This document shows, one piece after another, positions 35,259-43,944 of a stretch of DNA of 64,000 nucleotides (the stretch's first letter is position 1; every line of letters begins with the position of its first letter). The translations under genes were made by a program, and so were the position numbers. Under the pieces are notes generated by a model. That model was not told where the DNA came from. It worked only from the letters and a program-made list of their open reading frames with translations, and ran no database searches. This stretch comes from JALOLG01 sp963776935 (lineage in GTDB: Bacteria > Actinomycetota > Acidimicrobiia > Acidimicrobiales > Ilumatobacteraceae): assembly GCA_963776935.1 (NCBI GenBank), contig CAVZOP010000002.1, forward strand, positions 1,364,001 to 1,428,000. Direction: 5' to 3'.

Positions 35259-36443
35259 TCAACCGGCGGGATCGAGCGCGGCGTACAGGTGACGGTGGAA
35301 GTTGCCGAGCGCGCCCTCGAAGCGGCCGAACGTCACGTGGGAGTTGGCGCCGCTGTCGAGGCCGCGTTGCACGCGCAGCGCCATGTCGCGGTCTTCGCGC
35401 CCACCGAGCTCGACGAACGCCAGATCCTTCGCCGTCGCGTCCACACGATCGCCCGCCTCAACTCCCGCTTCCAGCGGAGGACCGACCTGGTACGTGATGA
35501 ACGCGGTGCTCGACACCGAGATCGGCTCGAGGACGACCATCGTGATGTGCGCCGACAACTCGGCGATGATCACGTTCGGGAACATCAGGTACACACGCGT
35601 GAGGGTGCCGTCGATCCGCCGGTCCGCGGCGGGTATCTCGCGCAGACGCTCGATGCGTCGGAACGGGAACGTGATCCTCGTATCTGGCCCGTCGAACTCG
35701 ACCGCGTTGATGTTGTCGTATCCGTACGGGAAGAACGTGTCGCGGTGCGTCGCCTTGAGGTGGTATCCCTCGAGGAAGCCTTCGACGAGGATCTTCCAGT
35801 TGGCGTCGACGACCGTTTGGGATACCCCGAGCGAACGGTACGGGCGCTCGCCGAGGATCGTCGGTACGTGACGACCGGCGATCGAGGCGCCCACGTCCGG
35901 CGCGGCCTGTTCGACGATCACGAGTCCGCTGCACTCGTGCGATGGCACCTCGACCAGGCCGTGCTGGGTGTGGTCCACGTCCGGAAATCCGAAGTCGTCG
36001 GGGATCCGACGCAGCCGGCCGTCGAGCGCATACGTCCAGCCGTGGAACGGGCACGTCAACGACTGTGCGCACCCCGTGCCCTCGACGAGTTGGGTGCCGC
36101 GATGACGGCACGAGTTCTTGAAGACGTGCACACGCCGTTGGCGATCTCGCACGGCGACCAGCGGGATCCCGGCGGCGGTGCGTGCGACGAAGCTCCCGGG
36201 CTCGTCGATGAAGGCGCTCGGACAGAACGGAGCCGGACTCCGCCGGACCAACTCGACCTCGGCCGCGAACCGTTCGACCGACTGGTAGTTGGCGACCGGC
36301 TCGCGCCACACGTCCGCCACCATGTCGGTCGTGCCGCGATCGATGTGACCCAGCAGACGCTCGATCAGCGCGTCGTCGGGGAGATACCCGTCGGTCGCTT
36401 GCCACGTCTGCTGTTCGGACGTCTGCTGTTCGACGGTTGTCAT
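35259..36443 (-). CDS. Rieske non-heme iron oxygenase, alpha subunit
   Basis: This 394-residue ring-hydroxylating-type oxygenase has a Rieske cluster formed by Cys-His in NSCRHRGTQL and Cys-x2-His in TCPFHGWTYA. A catalytic domain follows with the mononuclear iron ligands in EGFLEGYHLKATHRDTFF. Such enzymes hydroxylate or demethylate aromatic, steroid or quaternary amine substrates using electrons from a separate reductase, which is not next to it. The start at 36443 has TACGCT ending 6 nt upstream, and two adjacent palindromes overlap the promoter. The PaaX-type regulator gene lies 76 bases upstream on the same strand and probably controls it. The substrate is unknown. Confidence 0.9.
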   Translation of the reverse strand: MTTVEQQTSEQQTWQATDGYLPDDALIERLLGHIDRGTTDMVADVWREPVANYQSVERFAAEVELVRRSPAPFCPSAFIDEPGSFVARTAAGIPLVAVRDRQRRVHVFKNSCRHRGTQLVEGTGCAQSLTCPFHGWTYALDGRLRRIPDDFGFPDVDHTQHGLVEVPSHECSGLVIVEQAAPDVGASIAGRHVPTILGERPYRSLGVSQTVVDANWKILVEGFLEGYHLKATHRDTFFPYGYDNINAVEFDGPDTRITFPFRRIERLREIPAADRRIDGTLTRVYLMFPNVIIAELSAHITMVVLEPISVSSTAFITYQVGPPLEAGVEAGDRVDATAKDLAFVELGGREDRDMALRVQRGLDSGANSHVTFGRFEGALGNFHRHLYAALDPAG

Positions 36444-36449
36444 CGATCC

Positions 36450-36492
36450 AGCGTATCAATATCTGATCGTGACGATCAAGTGTTGTAACACT
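36450..36492 (-). promoter_or_regulatory. Promoter and double palindromic operator of the Rieske gene
   Basis: TGATCGTGACGATCA (36464-36478, 7-bp arms) is directly followed by AGTGTTGTAACACT (36479-36492, 6-bp arms). On the minus strand a -35 TTGATC, 18-base spacer and -10 TACGCT (36450-36455) overlap the first palindrome. A repressor bound here would block transcription. The neighbouring PaaX-type regulator is the obvious candidate, because E. coli PaaX also recognises TGAT-type inverted repeats. Confidence 0.6.
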
Positions 36493-36519
36493 CTGCGTGA
36501 CCGGCGTCGATCCAGATCG

Positions 36520-37314
36520 TCATCCGACGCGATCGCCGGCGTCGCCGATGAACCCGCGCAGCATCCGCCCGTGCCGGCGCTCCAGATCGCGGTACTGATC
36601 ACGGAGCTCCTCGATCGGCCAGTCGCCGACGACGATCTCGCCTGGCAGGCGCGGCTCGACGGCGAGGAATCGGGCGACGGCGACGGACACGATGAAGGAC
36701 CGGGGCAGCACGGCGCGATCCTCAGCGGTGAGCTCCGCGTTCACCGCGTCCACCTCCGTCGACAGGATGCGCGACGTCGCCGCCAGCCCGGCGAGATCCC
36801 ACAGCGTGTGCGCCAACTCGACGGGATCGCGGTCGATGACGCCCCGCACGACGAGCACATCGCCGCTGACGGCGGGCTGCGGCACGTTGGCGGGGCGCAG
36901 CCAGACATCCGGGCGCAGCTCCCCCATCAGGCGCTTCGCCATCTCGGCGCGGAACTGTCGCCGCTCGGCGAGCCCGCGACGTTCGGCGAGCACGATCGCC
37001 GTCCACCAGTCACCGGCCCAGGCCTCGTGGCGGCCCTCGCGCCCGACATCCAAGCGCTGCTGGCGATCCAGCAGGGCGGCACCCAGCTCGAAGTGCCCTC
37101 CTCCGACGGCGACCAGGTCTCCATCGGCGACCATGCGCGACACGGCCGTCCGCATCGCTCCCGGCCCGAGCTCGAACAGCGCCCCCACGGCGACCAGCGC
37201 CGGGCCGGGCAATCGTGGCGGGTGCGAACCCAGCAGCGTCGACAACACCAGCGAACGCGCCGACAGGGGACGGACGCCCAGGCGCCGCGCCGTCTCACGC
37301 CAGTCCGATGACAC
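36520..37314 (-). CDS. PaaX-family transcriptional regulator
   Basis: This 264-residue protein has an N-terminal winged helix reading SLVLSTLLGSHPPRLPGPAL and then GAMRTAVSRMVADGDLVAV. The middle and C-terminal regions (AGDWWTAIVLAERR, RPDVWLRPANV) have the PaaX architecture. PaaX represses aromatic acid catabolism genes and is released by an aryl-CoA ligand. Here the likely target is the Rieske oxygenase 76 bases downstream, whose promoter carries two palindromes. The start is a GTG with TAGCCT ending 7 nt upstream. The ligand may be an acyl- or aryl-CoA, since acyl-CoA dehydrogenase and PaaG-like genes are near, but this is inference. Confidence 0.88.
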   Translation of the reverse strand: MSSDWRETARRLGVRPLSARSLVLSTLLGSHPPRLPGPALVAVGALFELGPGAMRTAVSRMVADGDLVAVGGGHFELGAALLDRQQRLDVGREGRHEAWAGDWWTAIVLAERRGLAERRQFRAEMAKRLMGELRPDVWLRPANVPQPAVSGDVLVVRGVIDRDPVELAHTLWDLAGLAATSRILSTEVDAVNAELTAEDRAVLPRSFIVSVAVARFLAVEPRLPGEIVVGDWPIEELRDQYRDLERRHGRMLRGFIGDAGDRVG

Positions 37315-37321
37315 GGCGAGC

Positions 37322-37327
37322 AGGCTA
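37322..37327 (-). promoter_or_regulatory. -10 box of the PaaX-type regulator (leaderless)
   Basis: TAGCCT on the minus strand ends 7 nt before the GTG at 37314. It sits in the 23-base gap after the acyl-CoA dehydrogenase, so the regulator has its own promoter. Confidence 0.5.
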
Positions 37328-37337
37328 CGCGGGTGCC

Positions 37338-38606
37338 CTACTCGCTGACGCCCTTCGGAGCGCGCTGCTGCATGAAGCCGAACATGTAGCCCGCGACACG
37401 ACGCATCTGGATCTCCTCGGCGCCTTCGGTGATGCGGTAGCGGCGATGGTGACGGTAGATGTGCTCGAACGGGGTGTGACGCGAGTAGCCCAGCCCGCCG
37501 AACACCTGCATCGCCCGATCAGCGGCCTCGCAGCACAGCCGGTTGGCCCAGTAGTTGCACATCGACACCCGCTCCGACTGGGAGAACGCGCCGTAGGTAT
37601 CCATCGACCAGGCGGTCTTGTGGATGAGCGCCCTCAGCATCTCGCATTGCGTGTGGAGCTCGACGAGCGGGAACTGGATCGCCTGGTTCGTTGCCAGCGG
37701 CTTGCCGAACGGGGCGCGAACCTTGGCGTACTCGACCGCCTGGTCGATGCAGAACTGTGCGGCGCCGAGGCTGGACGCGGCCTGCCGGATGCGGTTCTCG
37801 TTGAAGAAGTGCTGCACCACGCCGAGCCCCCGACCCTCACCGCCGAAGATCGCACTATCGGGGACGCGCACGTCGGTGAGACGGATGTGGGCGTGGTCGG
37901 TTGGCATGTTGAACGTCCACAGGAACTCGAGGATCTCGAACCCCGGGCTCGACGTCGGCACCAAGAAGGCGGTGATCCCCGAGCCGTCGCCGGCGTTTCC
38001 GCTGGTGCGGGCGAAGATCAGGTCGTACTGCGCCTTGTGGATCCCCGTGTTCCACGTCTTCTCGCCGTTGATCACCCACTCGTCACCGTCGCGCGCGGCA
38101 GTGGTCTCCATGTGGGTCGCATCCGAACCGTGCTGCGGTTCGGTGATCCCGAACGCGAAGCCCTTGCGTCCGGCGGCGAGGTCGTCGATCCACTCCGCCT
38201 TCTGGGCGTCGGTGCCGTACTGGATCATCAACACCAACCCGACGTTGTTGCCGACGATCGAGTGCTCGTTCTGCAGGTCGTTGTGGAGACCGAGACCCTT
38301 GCGAGCGAAATGCTCACGGATCACCGCCATCCCGAGGTTGGTGCCCTCCTTCCCGCCGTACTCCTTCGGGAACGGATAGCGGTAGTGGCCCGCTTCGTCG
38401 GCTCGCCGGCGGGCCTCGCGCAACAGGGCCTCCCACTCCTCGTTCGGCAGGCCACCACGGTCCCAGTCGGTGCGAGCGTCCTCGCGGCGGTGGTCGAAGA
38501 ACCGGATGTTGTCGTTCTCCTGCTCCAGCGGCTTGATCTCACGCTCGATGAACTCGTCCAGCTCGACGAGGTACTCGGCCAGGTCCCCGGGAATGTCGAA
38601 GTCCAT
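37338..38606 (-). CDS. Acyl-CoA dehydrogenase
   Basis: This 422-residue flavoprotein starts at the ATG at 38606, which follows an AGGGGA ribosome-binding site. It has the family's order of domains. N-terminal helices include GHYRYPFPKEYGGKEGTN. The beta domain carries FAFGITEPQHGSDATHMET and WVINGEKTWNTGI. The C-terminal helices carry RAMQVFGGLGYSRHTPFEHI and end RYRITEGAEEIQMRRVAG. It would oxidise an acyl-CoA to the 2-enoyl form. The frame upstream of 38606 stays open but lies inside the divergent P-type ATPase gene. The divergent promoter region contains an inverted repeat that may regulate it. The acyl chain specificity is unknown. Confidence 0.93.
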   Translation of the reverse strand: MDFDIPGDLAEYLVELDEFIEREIKPLEQENDNIRFFDHRREDARTDWDRGGLPNEEWEALLREARRRADEAGHYRYPFPKEYGGKEGTNLGMAVIREHFARKGLGLHNDLQNEHSIVGNNVGLVLMIQYGTDAQKAEWIDDLAAGRKGFAFGITEPQHGSDATHMETTAARDGDEWVINGEKTWNTGIHKAQYDLIFARTSGNAGDGSGITAFLVPTSSPGFEILEFLWTFNMPTDHAHIRLTDVRVPDSAIFGGEGRGLGVVQHFFNENRIRQAASSLGAAQFCIDQAVEYAKVRAPFGKPLATNQAIQFPLVELHTQCEMLRALIHKTAWSMDTYGAFSQSERVSMCNYWANRLCCEAADRAMQVFGGLGYSRHTPFEHIYRHHRRYRITEGAEEIQMRRVAGYMFGFMQQRAPKGVSE

Positions 38607-38646
38607 TGCTCGTCCCCTTCTCGAGACCGCCGACTCCTTGGTCGCC

Positions 38647-38674
38647 AGCGGGTTGACCCGCTTGTCGAGCGGGT
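38647..38674. promoter_or_regulatory. Operator-like repeat between the acyl-CoA dehydrogenase and P-type ATPase
   Basis: AGCGGGT-TG-ACCCGCT (38647-38662) is a perfect 7-bp inverted repeat, and a third AGCGGGT half-site lies at 38668-38674. The two direct half-sites are 21 bases apart, two helical turns, so they face the same side of the DNA. Confidence 0.5.
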
Positions 38675-38696
38675 CGCCACAACCTAAACATGGCCG

Positions 38697-41474
38697 ATGG
38701 CGCCATCCGAAGCGTGGCGGCGGACCGCATCGGAGGTCGCCGCGGAGCTGGGGACGGACATCGAACGCGGGTTGACCGCCGCCGAGGCCGCCGCCCGGCT
38801 GACGCGCGACGGGCCGAACCAGCTCGACGCCGCGGCGACCGAGCCGAAGTGGCACAAGCTGCTCGCCCAGTTCGCCGATCCGCTGATCTACCTGTTGCTC
38901 GGTGCCGTCGTCGTGTCGTTCGTCGCCTGGCTCATCGAAGGCCGCGAGGAGGTGCCGTTCGAGGTCATCGTCATCCTCTTCATCGTCGTCGCCAATGCCG
39001 TGCTCGGCTACGTGCAAGAGGCGCGCGCCGAGCAGGCGGTCGCCGCGCTGCGGCGCATGGCAGCGGCGACGGCCGGCGTCCTTCGCGACGGCCGTGAGCA
39101 ACGTGTTCCGGCTGTCGACATCGTGCCGGGTGACGTACTGCTGCTGGCCGAGGGCGACGCGGTGAGCTCCGATGGCCGGCTGTTCGAGGCGGCCACGCTC
39201 ATGATCGCCGAATCCTCCCTCACCGGCGAGAGCGAGGCGGTCACGAAGGACGTCGCACCGCTCGCGGCACCGGCCGGACTGGGCGACCGGGTGAACATGG
39301 TGTTCAGCGGGACGGCGGTCACGCGTGGCCGCGGCCGGGCCATCGTGACGGCAACCGGAATGGCGACCGAGATCGGCACCGTTGCCAAGTTGCTCGGTCG
39401 CACCGAGGAGGTGCGGACACCGCTCCAACGTGAGGTCGAGCGCATCGGGCGCATGCTCGGGCTGGCCGTCATCGGGATCGCCGTCGTCGTTGTGACCACG
39501 ATCTTGCTCACCGCCGACATCGAGGACGCCTCCGATCTGGTCGAGGTGTTGCTCGTCGGCGTGTCGCTCGCCGTCGCCGCGGTGCCAGAGGGGTTGCCAG
39601 CCATCCTCTCCGTGGTGCTCGCCTTGGGCGTGCAGCGCATGGCGAGCCAACGGGCGATCGTGAAGAAGCTGTCATCGGTCGAGGCGTTGGGATCGGCCTC
39701 GGTGGTGTGCTCCGACAAGACCGGCACGCTCACCAAGAACGAGATGACGATCGAGAAGATCGTCACGCCCTCGGGCGAGGTGGACGTCACCGGGTCTGGC
39801 TACCGGCCCGATGGTGAGCTGCAGGTCGGTGGCCGCCCACTCGACGACACCGTGATCCTCGAAGAGGTGCGATCGGTGTTGCGCGGCGGCAGCCTGGCGA
39901 ACGACGCGGTGCTGCGCGAGGACGCCGGCGAGTGGACGATCCAGGGTGATCCCACCGAGGCCGCATTCCTCGTCGCCGAGACCAAGATCGGGATCACCGA
40001 AGCCCGAATGCTGCGGTTCGAACGGGTGGGCGAGATCCCGTTCACGTCGGAGCGCAAGTTGATGTCGACGTTCGAGGCCGACGACGAGCGGGAGGGCCGG
40101 ATCGCGGTCGTCACCAAAGGCGCCCCCGACGTGTTGCTGAATCGATGCACACACGAACGGATCGCGGGTGAGATACGCGTGCTCACCGACGAGCGCCGCC
40201 GCGACACGCTGGCGACGGTCGACCGACTTGCGGACCTCGCCTTCCGCACACTCGCGGTCGCCTTCCGGCCGCTTCCCGACACCGAGCCACCGCCGGAGCA
40301 CGAATCGATCGAGCGCGAGCTCGTGTACCTCGGGATGGTCGGCATCATCGACCCACCGCGTCCGGAGGCGGAGGCTGCGATCGCCGAAGCCAGAGCCGCT
40401 GGCGTGCGGATCATCATGATCACCGGCGACCACCCTCGCACGGCTGCTCGCATCGCACGCGACCTCGGCATCATCGGAGCCGACTCCACGGCCATCACCG
40501 GCGCCGACATCGAGGACCTCGACGACGAAGGGCTTCGAGCAGTCGCACGCGACGCCTCGGTGTACGCCCGGGTGGCGCCCGAGCACAAGTTGCGCATCGT
40601 CGCCGCGCTGCAAGCCGACGACAACATCGTCGCCATGACCGGCGACGGCGTGAACGACGCCCCGGCACTCAAGTCAGCCGACATCGGGGTGGCGATGGGC
40701 GTCACCGGTACGGACGTGTCGAAGGAAGCGGCGGACATGATCCTCGCCGACGACAACTTCGCGACCATCATCATCGCCATCCGTGAGGGCCGGGCGATCC
40801 TCGTCAACATCCGCAAGTTCCTGCGGTTCCTGTTGTCGTCGAACGTCGGCGAGGTGTTCACGATGTTCTTCGGTGTGGTGCTCGCCGGCGTGATCGGGCT
40901 CGACGACACGGGCGAGGCGATCGCAGTGCCGCTCCTCGCCACCCAGATCCTCTGGATCAACCTCCTGACCGACACCGCGCCCGCACTGGCGATGGGCCTC
41001 GAACCACCCCCGGAAGGTGTGATGCGACGCCCGCCGCGAAAGCCCACCGATCGGGTGATCGACGGTCAGATGTGGTCGGGCATCGTGTGGGTCGGCCTGG
41101 TGATGGCCATCGTGACGCTGGCGGCCCTCGACCTCGGCCTCGCCGGTGGAGTGCTCGGCGGATCGGGTGACATCGTCGAAGGCCGCACGATGGCGTTCAC
41201 GACACTCGTCCTCGCCCAGCTGTTCAACACGTTCAACGCCCGCTCCGATCGCGTCAGCGCGTTCCACAACCTGTTCACGAACCGGTGGCTGTGGGGGGCC
41301 ATCGCGCTGTCGCTGGTCCTTCAGATCGCGGTGGTGCAGCTGCGGTTCCTCAACAATGCCTTCGAGACGACCCCGCTCGCCTTCGCCGACTGGATGACCT
41401 GCGTCGGGCTTGCCAGCGTCGTGTTGTGGGCCGACGAGTGCAAGAAGTTGCTCGATCGGTGGCTGCGGACATGA
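38697..41474 (+). CDS. P-type cation-transporting ATPase (P2, Ca2+-type)
   Basis: This 925-residue P-type ATPase has an N-terminal cation ATPase domain, the actuator motif SSLTGESEAV near 178, and the M4 signature AAVPEGLPAIL, which is typical of Ca2+ and Na+/K+-type pumps. The phosphorylation site CSDKTGTLTKNEM is near 340, the nucleotide region around KGAPDVLLNRC, and the hinge MTGDGVNDAPALKSADIGVAMG near 650. Six C-terminal membrane helices end it. It would expel a cation, probably Ca2+, across the membrane. TAAACA lies 6 nt before the ATG as a near-consensus -10. The stop overlaps the alcohol dehydrogenase ATG by 4 bases. Na+ or Mn2+ transport cannot be excluded. Confidence 0.92.
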   Translation: MAPSEAWRRTASEVAAELGTDIERGLTAAEAAARLTRDGPNQLDAAATEPKWHKLLAQFADPLIYLLLGAVVVSFVAWLIEGREEVPFEVIVILFIVVANAVLGYVQEARAEQAVAALRRMAAATAGVLRDGREQRVPAVDIVPGDVLLLAEGDAVSSDGRLFEAATLMIAESSLTGESEAVTKDVAPLAAPAGLGDRVNMVFSGTAVTRGRGRAIVTATGMATEIGTVAKLLGRTEEVRTPLQREVERIGRMLGLAVIGIAVVVVTTILLTADIEDASDLVEVLLVGVSLAVAAVPEGLPAILSVVLALGVQRMASQRAIVKKLSSVEALGSASVVCSDKTGTLTKNEMTIEKIVTPSGEVDVTGSGYRPDGELQVGGRPLDDTVILEEVRSVLRGGSLANDAVLREDAGEWTIQGDPTEAAFLVAETKIGITEARMLRFERVGEIPFTSERKLMSTFEADDEREGRIAVVTKGAPDVLLNRCTHERIAGEIRVLTDERRRDTLATVDRLADLAFRTLAVAFRPLPDTEPPPEHESIERELVYLGMVGIIDPPRPEAEAAIAEARAAGVRIIMITGDHPRTAARIARDLGIIGADSTAITGADIEDLDDEGLRAVARDASVYARVAPEHKLRIVAALQADDNIVAMTGDGVNDAPALKSADIGVAMGVTGTDVSKEAADMILADDNFATIIIAIREGRAILVNIRKFLRFLLSSNVGEVFTMFFGVVLAGVIGLDDTGEAIAVPLLATQILWINLLTDTAPALAMGLEPPPEGVMRRPPRKPTDRVIDGQMWSGIVWVGLVMAIVTLAALDLGLAGGVLGGSGDIVEGRTMAFTTLVLAQLFNTFNARSDRVSAFHNLFTNRWLWGAIALSLVLQIAVVQLRFLNNAFETTPLAFADWMTCVGLASVVLWADECKKLLDRWLRT

Positions 41475-42532
41475 CGGTCGAACCGGCGACCGCGGACCGG
41501 TCCCAGATGGACGTGTGGTCGGTCGTCGAGCCCGGTCCCCTCGAGCAACGACCGTTGGTGCGCGGGCGCCGGCCGGTGCCGATCCCCGAGCGGTCCGAGA
41601 TCCTCGTCCGGGTCGCTGCCTGCGGGGTGTGCCGCACCGACCTCCATGTCGCCGCCGGCGACCTCCCGGTCCATCGTCCCGACGTCGTGCCCGGGCACGA
41701 GATCGTCGGGTACGTCGAGGACCTCGGCGTCGGCGCCCGTCGGTTCGCCGTCGGCGAGCGGGTCGGCATCGCCTGGCTGCGCGCCACGTGCGGCAACTGC
41801 CGGTTCTGCGTGACCGATCGCGAGAACCTCTGCCTCACACCTCGGTTCACCGGATGGGACGACGACGGCGGGTACGCCGCGTACGCGGTCGTACCCGAGG
41901 CCTACGCGTATCGCCTGCCGGAGGAGTTCGACGACGTCTCGGCGGCCCCTCTGCTGTGCGCCGGCATCATCGGCTACCGGGCGCTCGAGCGGGCGCTCGT
42001 CCCCGACGGTGGACGGCTCGGGATCTACGGCTTCGGCGGATCCGCACACCTGGCCGCCCAACTCGCGATCCATCGCGGCGCGACGGTGCACGTGATGACT
42101 CGGAGCGCATCCGCCCGGGCGCTCGCCCTCGCGCTCGGCTGCGCCTCGGCGAGTCCCGCTACCGACAGTCCCCCGGAACCACTCGACGCTGCGATCCTGT
42201 TCGCACCGGCCGGCGACCTCGTCCCGGTCGCGCTCCGGGCGCTCGACCGCGGCGGGACGCTGGCGATCGCCGGGATCCACCTGTCGACCATCCCGCCGAT
42301 CGACTACACGAGTGAACTGTTCCAGGAACGGCAGGTGCGCAGCGTCACCGCCAACACGCGGCTCGACGGCGAGCGCTTCCTACGCGAGGCGGCCGACGCT
42401 CGCGTTCGCGTCCACACGGTCGCCTACCCGTTCGAAGCCGCCGACCAGGCATTGCTCGACCTGTGGAACGACAAGGTCGACGGCGCGGCCGTGCTCGTGC
42501 GGTCGGAGACTGAGCAGCACCGGACTCGGTGA
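41471..42532 (+). CDS. Zinc-dependent alcohol dehydrogenase
   Basis: This 353-residue medium-chain dehydrogenase has the catalytic zinc site CGVCRTDLHVAAGDLP and GHEIVG. The structural zinc is bound by four cysteines in TCGNCRFCVTDRENLC. The nucleotide-binding loop is YGFGGSAHLAAQLA. The overall pattern matches the AdhA-type family (alcohol dehydrogenase, zinc-binding, in operons with stress genes). It would reduce or oxidise alcohols and aldehydes with NAD(P)H. The ATG overlaps the P-type ATPase stop as ATGA, so the two are co-translated, which is an unusual pairing. It converges on the carbonic anhydrase gene with a 33-base gap. Confidence 0.92.
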   Translation: MTVEPATADRSQMDVWSVVEPGPLEQRPLVRGRRPVPIPERSEILVRVAACGVCRTDLHVAAGDLPVHRPDVVPGHEIVGYVEDLGVGARRFAVGERVGIAWLRATCGNCRFCVTDRENLCLTPRFTGWDDDGGYAAYAVVPEAYAYRLPEEFDDVSAAPLLCAGIIGYRALERALVPDGGRLGIYGFGGSAHLAAQLAIHRGATVHVMTRSASARALALALGCASASPATDSPPEPLDAAILFAPAGDLVPVALRALDRGGTLAIAGIHLSTIPPIDYTSELFQERQVRSVTANTRLDGERFLREAADARVRVHTVAYPFEAADQALLDLWNDKVDGAAVLVRSETEQHRTR

Positions 42533-42565
42533 CCGCATCACGCGCCGACCCGTGACGACGGTGGT

Positions 42566-43063
42566 TCAGAACTTCTGCTCGATCAGGCCGGTGTCGACGT
42601 CGTAGAGGAACCCGCCGACCGACACCGTCGCAGGGATCAGCGGGTGGGTCTGCACCTTGCGGACGTCCTCGTGCAACGAGGCGACCTGATCAGCGATCAC
42701 TCCGAACGATTTCCAGGACGCGTCCTGACCACTCGACGCACTCACCCGTGATCGCAACTCGTCCTCGGTGTACGAGGCCATCAAGCATTTCGTGTGCGGT
42801 ACGACGAGGATCCGTTCCACACCGAGCAGGTGCACTCCGAGCACCAGCGCCTCGAGGGCGGCCTGCGTCACCCGACCACCCGGATTGCGGAAGATCTTGG
42901 CGTCACCGGGCCGCAGCCCGAGCATCCCTAGCGGGTCGATGCGCGAGTCCATGCACGTGACGACCGCGACGCCGGCGTGGGCGACACCATCGAACCCGCT
43001 GAGTTCGAATGATTCGGCGAACACCCGGTTCGCGGCGAGCAGGTCGTCGAACTCGGCAGCCAC
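42566..43063 (-). CDS. Beta-carbonic anhydrase
   Basis: This 165-residue beta-class carbonic anhydrase has zinc ligands in TCMDSRIDP (Cys, with the Asp-Arg dyad) and in VVPHTKCLMAS (His and Cys), with FRNPGGRVTQAALEALV between. The enzyme interconverts CO2 and bicarbonate. The frame opens at 43096, but the GTG at 43063 is preferred because TAGCGT ends 7 nt upstream. The resulting N terminus fits actinobacterial relatives and removes an overlap with the ankyrin gene. The usual HTDCG is HTKC here, a substitution seen in the shorter actinobacterial subgroup. It converges with the alcohol dehydrogenase. Confidence 0.9.
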   Translation of the reverse strand: MAAEFDDLLAANRVFAESFELSGFDGVAHAGVAVVTCMDSRIDPLGMLGLRPGDAKIFRNPGGRVTQAALEALVLGVHLLGVERILVVPHTKCLMASYTEDELRSRVSASSGQDASWKSFGVIADQVASLHEDVRKVQTHPLIPATVSVGGFLYDVDTGLIEQKF

Positions 43064-43070
43064 GATCCGT

Positions 43071-43076
43071 ACGCTA
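43071..43076 (-). promoter_or_regulatory. -10 box of the carbonic anhydrase (leaderless)
   Basis: TAGCGT on the minus strand ends 7 nt before the GTG at 43063. It overlaps the last codon and stop of the ankyrin gene. Confidence 0.55.
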
Positions 43077-43844
43077 GGGAACTTGGGGGTCGCCACGCTG
43101 ATCCTCGAGACGTCGACGCGGTTCGGCGCCCAGGCTCACCAACCACTCGGCCAGCTCGGCTGCCCCGGTGCGCCGCGCGACGTCGAGGGGTGTGAGATCG
43201 TCCCAACCGACCCAGTTGATGTCGGCACCGCGGCCGAGCAGGTACACGGCCACGTGTCGGTGCCCACCGTGACAGGCGCCCCAGAACGCCGCGGTCGCGT
43301 CGCTCGTCGACGGCGACGGGTCGCGCCGGAAGTACGCCTCGACGCGATCGAGGAGACCCAGTGCGGCAGCCTCCCACAGCGTCGTGCGCGCGCCACGCTC
43401 GAGCAATCGGCGCGCCACCTGCCATTGCCCGAATGCGGTCGCGTCCGCCATCGGTGTACCACCGCCGATGACCGCACCCGGCGCTTCGATGTCGGCGCCC
43501 GCGTCCAACAGCGCATCCAGCACGGCCACATCGTCACTGCTTGCCGCCCAGTGCAACGGCGTCTCGGTATGGGGACCGGTGAACCTGGCGTTCACGTCGG
43601 CGCCGGCGGCGATCAACGTTGCGACGATCTGCGGTCCGTTCGGGAAGTGGCCGGGCCAGTCGGTCACCACGTGCAGCAGCGTTCGCGTCATCGCCGGGTC
43701 GCGGCTGTCGTCCCCACCGAGCGCGGCGGTCGCCAACTCCGGATGTTGCTCGAGCAGCGCGCGCAGACCGGCGACATCACCCGTGTGGATCGCATCGACG
43801 GCGGCAACCGCGATCGGGTCGTCGGTGCTGATGATCATCTGCAT
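43074..43844 (-). CDS. Ankyrin-repeat protein
   Basis: This 256-residue cytosolic protein is built of ankyrin repeats. Clear units include GPQIVATLIAAGADVNARF, TPLHWAASSDDVAVLDALLD and HVAVYLLGRGADINWVGW, with a final DLTPLDVARRTGAAELAEWL. It has no signal peptide or enzymatic domain. Ankyrin repeats bind other proteins, and the partner is unknown. The start at 43844 has GAGAGG just upstream; a second ATG lies two codons later with better spacing. The frame continues upstream to 44156 but that part is in the opposite-strand membrane gene. The neighbouring carbonic anhydrase begins 11 bases after its stop. Confidence 0.88.
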   Translation of the reverse strand: MQMIISTDDPIAVAAVDAIHTGDVAGLRALLEQHPELATAALGGDDSRDPAMTRTLLHVVTDWPGHFPNGPQIVATLIAAGADVNARFTGPHTETPLHWAASSDDVAVLDALLDAGADIEAPGAVIGGGTPMADATAFGQWQVARRLLERGARTTLWEAAALGLLDRVEAYFRRDPSPSTSDATAAFWGACHGGHRHVAVYLLGRGADINWVGWDDLTPLDVARRTGAAELAEWLVSLGAEPRRRLEDQRGDPQVP

Positions 43845-43932
43845 CAGCCTCTCATGCCGGGCGTCGGATCGAGCTGACGGATCCGAGGTGGATCCGGGCA
43901 GTCGCCCCGACGGCCGTCGAACGCGTTGTCGG

Positions 43933-43938
43933 TAAGCT
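43933..43938 (+). promoter_or_regulatory. -10 box of the small PLDc_N-like gene (leaderless)
   Basis: TAAGCT ends 6 nt before the GTG at 43945. Confidence 0.5.
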
Positions 43939-43944
43939 GCCGGC

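Noticed and set aside
38607..39650. Extension of the acyl-CoA dehydrogenase into the P-type ATPase region
   Set aside because: The extension is antisense to the ATPase; the ATG at 38606 has a good ribosome-binding site and the right family N terminus.
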